Positions 42,474 to 49,725 of a stretch of 64,000 nt of DNA are shown here, one piece after another (within the stretch, counting starts at the first letter, position 1; every line of letters starts with the position of its first letter). Below the pieces are notes generated by a model, which was given only the letters and a program-made list of their open reading frames with translations, searched no databases and was not told where the DNA came from. Source of the DNA: Candidatus Terasakiella magnetica (lineage in GTDB: Bacteria > Pseudomonadota > Alphaproteobacteria > Rhodospirillales > Terasakiellaceae); assembly GCF_900093605.1 (NCBI RefSeq), contig NZ_FLYE01000023.1, positions 1 through 64,000 on the forward strand, read 5' to 3'. A program made the translations under genes and the position numbers.

Positions 42474-42908
42474 TTACATTTTATGAGCTTGATATCGGAT
42501 GCCATTTTCAACCTGGACCTCACGAATAAAATTAATAACATTCTCCATGTCATATCTGGATACCTGAGGCTGTGCCGGCATATTACCAAATTTCCAATGA
42601 TGGCTTGTGACACCAGAAACTGCTGCACGGTAAAAGGATTCATCACCATGATGACCAGGATTGTAGATGTTATGGATTAAAGGTGGGCCTTGTTCAGAAC
42701 CTGCGCCATTTTCACCATGGCAAGCTGCACAGTTCTCGGAAAATGTTCTTTTACCCTTTACCGCTTTTGCGGACAGTTTTCCTGGCATTTCTACATCGAC
42801 AACAGTAGCGTCACTAGAACCTGACATCATATTGTTTACAACAACACCGATACCGCCGATCAACAGTCCGACAATTACAATTTTAGGAATTTGTTCTGAA
42901 AAACTCAT
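42474..42908 (-). CDS. Membrane-anchored monoheme cytochrome c
   Basis: One N-terminal helix (IVIVGLLIGGIGVVVNNMM) anchors a class I domain with SENCAACHGENG. ATG 42908 has GAG upstream; GTG 42920 is the alternative and overlaps the previous stop. Met/His-rich C-terminus (HHWKFGNMPAQPQVSRYDM) contains the likely axial Met. Confidence 0.78.
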   Translation of the reverse strand: MSFSEQIPKIVIVGLLIGGIGVVVNNMMSGSSDATVVDVEMPGKLSAKAVKGKRTFSENCAACHGENGAGSEQGPPLIHNIYNPGHHGDESFYRAAVSGVTSHHWKFGNMPAQPQVSRYDMENVINFIREVQVENGIRYQAHKM

Positions 42909-42916
42909 TAATAGTC

Positions 42917-43696
42917 TCACTCTTTCTTTTTTGAATTTCTGGTCCGCTCAACAGCCGCTTTCAATGTATTCAAATCTGCTGCACCGCGAATAATCATATT
43001 TCCAATAATGAAGCCTGGTGTTCCAGTAATATCGAGTTGTTGTGCAAGGGCATAGTTTCGTTGGACGATACTGTTGATAAGATCTTCATGCTCATTCATA
43101 TCTTGTTTAAGCTGAGGAATATCAAGCCCTGCTTTTTCAGCAATCTTGAAAACCTTTTCCTTTGAGTATTTCCCCCGGCTGCGCATTAGAAGATCACTAA
43201 AAACCGTATATTTGTCCTGATAGTTTGACGCTAACGCGGCTTTTGCTGCAAAAACAGATTCAGGGCCTAAGATTGGGAATTCTTTATATACATATCGAAT
43301 ATTTCCATCTTCTTTAACGAGCTTTAAAACCGTGTCATGGACACGTTTACAGTAACCGCAACGATAATCAAAAAACTCAACAAGAGTGACATCCCCATTT
43401 GGATTTCCACCGACGGGATCGTCTGGGTGAAAATAGATTTCATTGGCTTTGGATACCAACACCTCATCGATACGCTGTTTTGTTGCTGTTTGTTTTTTCA
43501 GTTCCAAGAGCTGTAAGGCTTCCAAGATTATTTCTGGTTGCTGCAGTATTGTCTCTTTCACAAGCTTCCGTACTTCTGCCTTTTCTTTATCATTCAAACC
43601 CTGAGAGTGAGCGTCATTGATCGTAATTAGACTGAGCATAAAAATGACGCTCAAGAATATAATTTGGTAGGTGCTTTTCATTGTTAACGACATCAT
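42917..43696 (-). CDS. DsbA-family disulfide oxidoreductase (BdbD/ScsC-like)
   Basis: 259 residues with signal (SVIFMLSLITINDAHSQG). Helical N-terminal extension (about 30-85), then thioredoxin fold with FFDYRCGYCKRVHDT (CxxC) and cis-Pro in DITGTPGFIIGN. ScsC-like proteins protect or load copper proteins. In this operon it may fold the multiheme partners or the Cys-rich propeller protein. Confidence 0.8.
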   Translation of the reverse strand: MMSLTMKSTYQIIFLSVIFMLSLITINDAHSQGLNDKEKAEVRKLVKETILQQPEIILEALQLLELKKQTATKQRIDEVLVSKANEIYFHPDDPVGGNPNGDVTLVEFFDYRCGYCKRVHDTVLKLVKEDGNIRYVYKEFPILGPESVFAAKAALASNYQDKYTVFSDLLMRSRGKYSKEKVFKIAEKAGLDIPQLKQDMNEHEDLINSIVQRNYALAQQLDITGTPGFIIGNMIIRGAADLNTLKAAVERTRNSKKKE

Positions 43697-43699
43697 AAA

Positions 43700-44683
43700 T
43701 CAATCCGTATGGGTGGCGCTTAACACCATCTGATGGCCTTCACCCGATATGGCGATTTCATCGACAGGTTTGAAGGTTTGAGCATCGATCACCCAGATTT
43801 TTGGAGATTTACTGCTGGAAACAAAAACCTTGCCTGTCCCAGTTAACGCTTCAAGGTGATAAGGAGAGGGCGCAAGTTGAATTTCTGTTCGTGTTTCATT
43901 TTCAATATCGATTTTTACAGCAACACCGCTCTTTTTACTGGTCGCATAAATCGACTGTCCATCTTCTGACAGGTCCAAACCATGCGCACCCTTACCGATA
44001 GAAAATGATCGTGTAACTTTTCCAGATGCAATATCTGTTTCAGAGACTGTTCCAGCTTTTGCATTTACGCTGTAAAGTTTCTTCTGGTCTTTAGATAACG
44101 CGAGATGTTCTGGCGTAGGGCCGCCATCCAAGGTTCGTACAACCTTCCATGTCACGGTATCTACCTCAGAAATTGTTCCGCTACCTGTATTAGAAATGAA
44201 TGCACGTCCACTGTCTTTTGTGAAAACAGTGTAGTTGGGTCCGTTGCCCGTTTTTAGGAAAATATCATTTGGGGAGCCATCGAGGTCCGTAATGCTCACC
44301 CCACCTAATGTCGGGTGTGTCGATACAACATAACGCCCTGTAGGTTTAATCGCCTGATGATGAACCATACCCGGCAGCGAGCGCGTCGACATGATGTGGC
44401 CATGCTCAGGATGAATGACAAAGAGTGTACCTTCCATCTTACCCATCTCGTTCTTTTTTGCGGCAAGGCTAGCTGTTATCACATATTCACCATCCGGTGT
44501 GATCGCTAAGGCATGGGGGTTCCTGATACCGTCAAACTCATTTACGACCTGGTTGTTTTCACTATCAATAACCAGCACTTTATTGGCGCTTCCGGCGGCG
44601 ACATAAATAAACGGTTCGGCAAAGGCTGAGATAGACATAATAGCTGTTGCAGCAACAGCAATTGAGAAAAGTGTTTTTTGCAT
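43700..44683 (-). CDS. YncE-like beta-propeller protein
   Basis: About 327 residues with a signal peptide ending SISAFAEP. Repeated blades such as NPHALAITPDGEYVITASL, TPEHLALSKDQKKLYSVNA and GAHGLDLSEDGQSIYATSKK form a seven-blade YVTN-type propeller. ATG 44683 has GGAG nine bases upstream; 44707 is an in-frame alternative. A non-haem scaffold, perhaps binding metal or docking cytochromes. Confidence 0.78.
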   Translation of the reverse strand: MQKTLFSIAVAATAIMSISAFAEPFIYVAAGSANKVLVIDSENNQVVNEFDGIRNPHALAITPDGEYVITASLAAKKNEMGKMEGTLFVIHPEHGHIMSTRSLPGMVHHQAIKPTGRYVVSTHPTLGGVSITDLDGSPNDIFLKTGNGPNYTVFTKDSGRAFISNTGSGTISEVDTVTWKVVRTLDGGPTPEHLALSKDQKKLYSVNAKAGTVSETDIASGKVTRSFSIGKGAHGLDLSEDGQSIYATSKKSGVAVKIDIENETRTEIQLAPSPYHLEALTGTGKVFVSSSKSPKIWVIDAQTFKPVDEIAISGEGHQMVLSATHTD

Positions 44684-44703
44684 TTTTATATTCTCCATAA
44701 TTC

Positions 44704-45036
44704 TCATGACCCAAAGTTCTCACGTAAGTATTGAATGAGTTCACGAGATTGTTCCGTTGAGAATGGATCGGCTCCTCCAAATGCTGGCATCAAAACTGTG
44801 CCATCAGCCTCTTCCACACCTTCCATGATAATTTTTGTAAGGATGTTTTCGTCTTTTCCTAAGCGGTTCTGATCGCCTGTGAAATCAGGAATTTCGGCAC
44901 TCATACCGCTTCCATCAAAGCCATGACAGGCGGCACAAAACTCAGAATATGTTGCACTAGCATCAAACTCTTGTGCTTGAGACGCCGAAGCGAAAACAGT
45001 CATTGTCATAACGGTAATGATGAGGAAAAGACGCAT
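44704..45036 (-). CDS. Small periplasmic cytochrome c
   Basis: About 110 residues, signal ending SASQAQEF, haem site SEFCAACHGFDGSG, and Met ligand in VLMPAFGG. ATG 45036 with GAGGAAG upstream is preferred to GTG 45039. Soluble class I electron carrier. Confidence 0.82.
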   Translation of the reverse strand: MRLFLIITVMTMTVFASASQAQEFDASATYSEFCAACHGFDGSGMSAEIPDFTGDQNRLGKDENILTKIIMEGVEEADGTVLMPAFGGADPFSTEQSRELIQYLRENFGS

Positions 45037-45049
45037 CACTGTTTCTTCC

Positions 45050-46282
45050 TCAATGCATGCAGCTCATATGTCGTGGACCCTGACACGACAAGCTGTTGAA
45101 GTTCCACAGACTTTTAATGTACGCGACAAGACTTTTTGCGTCCTCTTCACTTACATCATGTTCTTTCCAGGCAATCATACGTTCATTGCGCTCAACACCG
45201 TTCAGGATCGTTGACATAATCTGATCATCTGAATGATGCCAGGCATGCATTGTATCGTTGAGCGAAGGTGCTAATGGCAAGCCCTCTTCATCAACAGCTC
45301 TTGGGTCTGCGGGGTTTTCACCCGCGCCCTTTTCACCATGACAGGCAACACAATTATCTTCATATAGTGTTTTACCTGCTTTAATCCGGTCAATTGAAGC
45401 ATATTGATTGCCTTCAAAACTTCCCCATGTTTCACCAGCATCTTTACTTATCATCATCGCACCAGTGTCTGAGACACCATAAATGTGCTTTGGGTTTCGC
45501 GGATCAATGGTTGCGTTTAGCAGGGCGCGTTTCTGAAATTCTTTAGCATGGCGTTTCCATTTTAAATCTTTTTCAGAGGCTGTGACATAACCGTAATCAT
45601 AGATAAAGGCATGTATCTGCCCCTTATTTGTAACTTGCAAAGAAGCGACAGGTTTATCGACGGGGCCAATGTTTTTCCACGTCTTAGCCCCATCCTCACT
45701 TTTGAAAAGACCATTGAAAGTACCTGCATAGACCGTCTTAGGCTTTAAGGGGGAAACCGCAATTTCAAACATACGTTCCCCTTGAATAGGGCTCACAACT
45801 GTCCAGGTCTTACCGCCATCTGCACTGGCTTGTATATTTTCATCAACCCCATAAATAATACGCGGGGAAACCGCACTGATCGCCATGGCATAGAAAGAGG
45901 CTATACCGTTTGCATCGTCACCTAATTTTTGCCAGTTCCGGCCCCCATCTTTTGAGCTAACAACACCCATTTTTTCCGTTTTGCTTACATAGCCGCTTGC
46001 AAATAAGGTATTCGGATTATTGGGATGGGATATCAATTCCATGAAATAGCCTGTGTTTTTATTTAACTTTTTGACCAAGCCATTTTCTCTAACTGTGAAA
46101 ACACCATGAGGTGTTGCCACGGTAAATTTTTCTTTATCTTTTGGGTTGAACACAATTCCACTGACATCTTTCAACTGGTGTAGAAAAATGTCCTGTTTTG
46201 GATCTTCTGCCTGCGCGATTGATACAGAAAGAAATCCTCCGGCTAATACTGCTGATAATTTTACAAATGCCCTCAAATTCAC
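45050..46282 (-). CDS. Sortilin/BNR-type propeller fused to cytochrome c
   Basis: 410 residues with signal ending SIAQAEDP. Residues 30-285 form a propeller with Asp-box repeats (SSKDGGRNWQKLG, SADGGKTWTVVS, SEDGAKTWKNIG, SKDAGETWGSFE). Residues 295-395 are a cytochrome c domain with EDNCVACHGEKGAG. The last 16 residues, FNSLSCQGPRHMSCMH, hold two Cys, two Met and two His, a likely metal site. The combination suggests an extracytoplasmic redox enzyme or copper handling protein. Substrate unknown. Confidence 0.8.
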   Translation of the reverse strand: MNLRAFVKLSAVLAGGFLSVSIAQAEDPKQDIFLHQLKDVSGIVFNPKDKEKFTVATPHGVFTVRENGLVKKLNKNTGYFMELISHPNNPNTLFASGYVSKTEKMGVVSSKDGGRNWQKLGDDANGIASFYAMAISAVSPRIIYGVDENIQASADGGKTWTVVSPIQGERMFEIAVSPLKPKTVYAGTFNGLFKSEDGAKTWKNIGPVDKPVASLQVTNKGQIHAFIYDYGYVTASEKDLKWKRHAKEFQKRALLNATIDPRNPKHIYGVSDTGAMMISKDAGETWGSFEGNQYASIDRIKAGKTLYEDNCVACHGEKGAGENPADPRAVDEEGLPLAPSLNDTMHAWHHSDDQIMSTILNGVERNERMIAWKEHDVSEEDAKSLVAYIKSLWNFNSLSCQGPRHMSCMH

Positions 46283-46503
46283 GAGTGCTCTCCCCCATTT
46301 TCCCCAGGTTCAATACTGTCAGCCATAACCTTGATACATTTACGAACTTGTTCAATGTCGCATCCAACCAGCTCTGCATATCCAAGTGTTTCGGTCATGG
46401 CTTCGCGTAATTCCTCTAACGATTCAATAACGATGGCACGGGCAATAAGTGGTACCTCTTGTTTCACCTTGGAAACTGAATTTAAGTTAACAATTTCACC
46501 CAT
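46279..46503 (-). CDS. Small hypothetical protein, first gene of cytochrome operon
   Basis: 74 residues, acidic, no signal peptide. VPLIARAIVIESLEELREAM and DIEQVRKCIKVMADSI are helices. ATGA overlap with the propeller-cytochrome gene shows co-transcription. Not recognised; could be a cytoplasmic regulator. Confidence 0.55.
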   Translation of the reverse strand: MGEIVNLNSVSKVKQEVPLIARAIVIESLEELREAMTETLGYAELVGCDIEQVRKCIKVMADSIEPGENGGEHS

Positions 46504-46535
46504 TTCATCATCCTTTCATTACCCGTATTTTTGCG

Positions 46536-46622
46536 AATAGACGTGTCCGAAGTATGTCTAAAACACACAAGTAAATGACAAAGTGTGGCAAAAGTGGGAG
46601 TTGACAAACTTTGTCACAAAAT
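46536..46622 (-). promoter_or_regulatory. Promoter of the cytochrome/propeller operon with island repeats
   Basis: AATGACAAAG-TGTGGCAAAA (46574-46593) are 10-bp direct repeats; TTGACAAACTTTGTCACAA (46601-46619) is an additional dyad. On the minus strand TTGTCA-N17-GACATA (46552-46580) is a promoter-like core shared with other island promoters. Confidence 0.5.
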
Positions 46623-46638
46623 ACCCCGATAAAGGGAG

Positions 46639-47520
46639 CTATGCGTTTCCATGGCAAATTTGTCTGTATGTGACATGGCGTTGAATGAAAGCTGAAATAC
46701 TCTCCAGAGCACGAACCTCTAATTGGCGAACTCGTTCACTGGAAATACCAAAACGTTGCCCCAATTCTTTCAGTGAAGATGGTTCTTCAGCCAAGTATCT
46801 TGCTTTCACAATTTCCCTATCCCTACCTTCAAGGCGACGCAAAGCAGCTTTTATTGCCTTTTTCTTTATCGCTGTTTCTTGACGTACCACTAAAACTTCT
46901 TCTTGATTTGGCCCTCCATCTTCCAAGAGGTCTTGATGCTGGGAATAGGTGTCATCTCCGACGGGGGCGTTTAACGACTGATCCCGACCAAATAGACGTT
47001 TATTGATTTGCTGTACATCTTCAACACTGGTATCAACTTTTGCTGCAATTCTCTGGGCTTGATCTTTGCTCAGTTCACCATTGTCGATAATTTCAAGCTC
47101 CCGTTTCACTCGTCTCAACGAGAAAAACAGTTTCTTTTGTGCATTCACTGTCCCCAAAGGAACCAGTGACCAGTTCTTTAAAATGAAATCATTTACAGAT
47201 GCTTTGATCCACCACATAGCATAAGTAGAAAGCCTGACTTCCTTAGATAGATCGAATTTATGAAGTGCTTTGAGCAAACCGATATTCCCTTCTGCAATCA
47301 AATCAGCAACAGGCAATCCATAGCCTTTTGCATCCATCGCAATTTTAACAACCAGACGCAAATGACTGGTGATAAGGGTTTCTGCTGCTGATGGACATTG
47401 GGCATGAAGAAAGTCAGATAAATATTTCTTTTCCTCTTCAGCAGATAGAATGGGATAGTCCCATGCTTTTCTCAAATAAGCTTGAAGCTCATCTGTATTC
47501 TGGGGGGTATATATGCTCAT
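46639..47520 (-). CDS. RpoH-like (sigma-32 type) sigma factor
   Basis: About 293 residues. Region 2 SHLRLVVKIAMDAKGYGLPV, DLIAEGNIGLLKALHKFD, STYAMWWIKASVNDFIL; RpoH box QKKLFFSLRRVKRE, which separates heat-shock sigma factors from RpoD; region 4 LKELGQRFGISSERVRQLEV. ATG 47520 fits the family start (MSIYTPQN); 47532 is in-frame. Start overlaps the thioredoxin gene by about 30 bases. As a heat-shock sigma inside a copper island it may be a paralogue dedicated to envelope or metal stress. I cannot see anti-sigma control. Confidence 0.85.
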   Translation of the reverse strand: MSIYTPQNTDELQAYLRKAWDYPILSAEEEKKYLSDFLHAQCPSAAETLITSHLRLVVKIAMDAKGYGLPVADLIAEGNIGLLKALHKFDLSKEVRLSTYAMWWIKASVNDFILKNWSLVPLGTVNAQKKLFFSLRRVKRELEIIDNGELSKDQAQRIAAKVDTSVEDVQQINKRLFGRDQSLNAPVGDDTYSQHQDLLEDGGPNQEEVLVVRQETAIKKKAIKAALRRLEGRDREIVKARYLAEEPSSLKELGQRFGISSERVRQLEVRALESISAFIQRHVTYRQICHGNA

Positions 47521-48112
47521 CCTGCTTTCCATATTTGGTGATCAGAGGTAAAACGTCTTGATTAAAACGATCAATATCCATACTGCCCATATGTCGATAA
47601 ATGACTTGGCCATTGTCATTCAAAAGGAAGATTTCCGGTAAACCGTAAACTCCCCATTTTGAAGCAACTTCCCCATTAAGGTCGGCACCGATCTTGGTAA
47701 ATGGATTACCGTGACGATCCAGCCACAAACGGGCATCTTCTGGTCGGTCTTTATAATTCAGGCCGTAAACAGGAAGCCCCTGCTCAGTTGATAGTTTTAA
47801 AAGGAAATTATGATTTTCCTGACATTCTTCACACCAGGAAGCAAAAACGCTGACCAGAGAATACTGACCATGGAAGTCATTTGAGTTCAGCCCCGAAATT
47901 TCTCCTTCGACGGGAGGAAGGGAAAAGATCGGTGTGTTATTTCCAACCGATTCATCCGGGCTGTCAAAATTTAAAAAACTGTATGCACTAAATAAAATTG
48001 TTATCAGGCCTAATGCGATCAGAACGGGCGTATATGTGGAAACATAGTGAGTTTTTTTTCTTTCAGCCTGTTCTGATACATGATGAAGGTGAATGCTATG
48101 GTGGCTGCCCAT
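47489..48112 (-). CDS. CcmG/TlpA-type membrane thioredoxin
   Basis: 207 residues. His-rich cytoplasmic N-terminus (GSHHSIHLHHVSEQ), one helix (VLIALGLITILFSAYSFL), and a periplasmic thioredoxin domain with FASWCEECQENH (CxxC) and cis-Pro in VYGLPEIFLL. Such proteins reduce apocytochrome haem sites, which fits the five cytochromes downstream. AAGGAG precedes ATG. Confidence 0.82.
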   Translation of the reverse strand: MGSHHSIHLHHVSEQAERKKTHYVSTYTPVLIALGLITILFSAYSFLNFDSPDESVGNNTPIFSLPPVEGEISGLNSNDFHGQYSLVSVFASWCEECQENHNFLLKLSTEQGLPVYGLNYKDRPEDARLWLDRHGNPFTKIGADLNGEVASKWGVYGLPEIFLLNDNGQVIYRHMGSMDIDRFNQDVLPLITKYGKQDEHIYPPEYR

Positions 48113-48131
48113 GACAAACTCCTTTCCAGGT

Positions 48132-48401
48132 TTATGGATTGGTTTTAGGGATGCCGTGATGGTTTGCGTTCAGCTGTTTCGTCTTCTTTTTTTCTCCATC
48201 ATGAGAATCATGACAACTCTTTCCTGTCATTTTCATCATGAGGAAATGAACGCCTACACAGGCAATTAACGGAGCCAAAGCGGCCAATGTACTTCCTTCT
48301 GCAATACCACTGGCAAACACGAAGTAGGCTCCAACCATTGCAAGACAACAAACCAACATCATTCCCATATGGGAACCAAAGAATGATTTGAGGTGTTTCA
48401 T
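48132..48401 (-). CDS. DUF2933 membrane protein
   Basis: 89 residues with two helices (MMLVCCLAMVGAYFVFA, LAALAPLIACVGVHFLMM) and a C-terminal tail with KSCHDSHDGEKKK. DUF2933 proteins occur next to copper-resistance genes. First gene of the transcript with the thioredoxin and sigma factor. GGAG ribosome site. Confidence 0.75.
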   Translation of the reverse strand: MKHLKSFFGSHMGMMLVCCLAMVGAYFVFASGIAEGSTLAALAPLIACVGVHFLMMKMTGKSCHDSHDGEKKKTKQLNANHHGIPKTNP

Positions 48402-48577
48402 AATTTATCTCCGTTTTCAAAAGGGTGAACGAAAGTGGAAAGGGGAACGATGGTTTATATTGGAGGATATCATCATCGTTTTGTTTCCCACCTTCGTTCA
48501 GAGGGGCAGTTCATGAGAGAAGGGCAATCTCTCTGTTGATCAAGTGTATTAAACCGCATTCCCTTGTCTGAAGTGTG

Positions 48578-48642
48578 TCTATTCCTCCCTCACTTGGTGA
48601 CAGATTATGTCAATCCCTGTACCTGTCACACTTTGCTACAAT
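48578..48642 (-). promoter_or_regulatory. Island promoter with CTGTCACACTT repeats
   Basis: Adjacent TGTCACACTT and TGCTACAATT (48624-48643) are 10-bp repeats. TGTCTATTCC...TTGGTGACAGATT...TCAAT (48580-48613) closely matches 62484-62519. On the minus strand CTGTCA-N18-GACACA is the likely core, driving DUF2933, thioredoxin and sigma factor. The rest of 48421-48751 holds only this and the next terminator. Confidence 0.45.
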
Positions 48643-48676
48643 TTTTAGATATTTAGTTAAGCTGCGAAATAAAAAA

Positions 48677-48700
48677 TCAGCCGTTTAAGAAAACGGCTGA
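48677..48700 (-). terminator. Rho-independent terminator
   Basis: TCAGCCGTTT-TCTT-AAACGGCTGA on the minus strand followed by TTTTTTATTT; ends the gene at 48752. Confidence 0.8.
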
Positions 48701-48751
48701 CGATTAAGTTGTTATTTAAAGGGTAATTTAAGGGAGGCTATCGTTGATCAG

Positions 48752-49138
48752 TTAGTTCTTGATATATACATCCTTTCCATCATCGTAAGAATGATCTAAA
48801 GCCCATTCTTTTTGTTCATGGGGCGTTTTGCGAACCAGCTTGGTACCGTATTTAGGGTTCGGGACTTGGACAACTTTATAATAGGAACCATTGTCATCCG
48901 GTGTGTACCCAGGCTTAAGAGTGTTAGAAGTTTTTGTGACCGTCATCATTTTGCTGTCAGGATAATACCCGGTATCTTCTTCAACATATTTCATACGTGT
49001 GTATTGGTTAGTTCCATCATCATAAGAGAAACCCGGTTTCCAAGTATCAGAATACTCAATGACTGAGCCGGCTTGTGCACCGAAAGACATAGCAGTAGTA
49101 GCGGCAATAGCGATTGCAAAAAGTGAAGAGCGTTTCAT
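48752..49138 (-). CDS. Hypothetical periplasmic protein
   Basis: 128 residues with signal ending SFGAQAGS. Mature part has repeated D-D-G/N motifs (YDDGTNQYTRMKY, TPDDNGSYYKVVQV, YDDGKDVYIKN), three similar units that end with aromatic residues, perhaps calcium- or metal-binding turns. Single-gene transcript. Family unknown. Confidence 0.6.
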   Translation of the reverse strand: MKRSSLFAIAIAATTAMSFGAQAGSVIEYSDTWKPGFSYDDGTNQYTRMKYVEEDTGYYPDSKMMTVTKTSNTLKPGYTPDDNGSYYKVVQVPNPKYGTKLVRKTPHEQKEWALDHSYDDGKDVYIKN

Positions 49139-49290
49139 AAGTTTTCCTTTTGTTAGGTTAGTGTGTTTCGCTAAAAAGGAATATGATGGATAGGCTTGTC
49201 AGTTGTTTGTCATAAATGTTTCTTTTTGCGACAAAAACATCTTAATTTGAAACAAAATATTTCATCCTAATACACTGTTATAAAACAAAA

Positions 49291-49318
49291 AAAGAGGCGC
49301 TATTAAAGCGCCTCTTTG
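49291..49318 (-). terminator. Rho-independent terminator of the cus operon
   Basis: AAAGAGGCGC-N7-GCGCCTCTTT, flanked by an A run that is a T run on the minus strand; follows the CusF gene. Confidence 0.82.
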
Positions 49319-49338
49319 AAATCATTATGATGAGTGTA

Positions 49339-49683
49339 TTAATGAGCCATTTTGATGCCCATAATTTCATACATGCCGCCTTTACCTTTACCCAAAGTAA
49401 ATTCGACATCTTGGCCTGGTTTAACTTTGCTGACGTCAACGCCTTCAGCAACAGCAAAGTCCATTTTCATTGGAGGCCAGCCGAGCTCTTTGATTTTACC
49501 GTGAGAAATATTGACCTTGCCGTCTTTAACAGCATTTACCTTACCAGTCGCATTGATGCCAGCCATGTTCATTTCATGACCTTTCATGTTTTTCATATCA
49601 CTGTGACCAGAACCGGCAAGTGCCGCTGTGCTCATAAAGCCGATTGTAAGGGCAGCCATAGCAATTGAGAGTGTCTTTTTCAT
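49339..49683 (-). CDS. cusF: CusF-like periplasmic copper chaperone
   Basis: 114 residues with signal ending STAALAGS and a Met/His-rich linker (GHSDMKNMKGHEMNMAG). OB-fold domain with ISHGKIKELGWPPMKMDF: His, then Trp after seven residues, then Met-x-Met, the exact Cu(I)/Ag(I) ligand spacing of CusF. Hands copper to CusB. 43 bases after cusA and before the terminator. Confidence 0.87.
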   Translation of the reverse strand: MKKTLSIAMAALTIGFMSTAALAGSGHSDMKNMKGHEMNMAGINATGKVNAVKDGKVNISHGKIKELGWPPMKMDFAVAEGVDVSKVKPGQDVEFTLGKGKGGMYEIMGIKMAH

Positions 49684-49725
49684 TTTAGTCTTTCCTTTAA
49701 TGGAGTTGTAAATAAGAGTTTAGGA

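Noticed and set aside
49327-49668. Plus-strand 113-residue frame opposite cusF
   Set aside because: Antisense to a gene with exact CusF ligands; no own signals.
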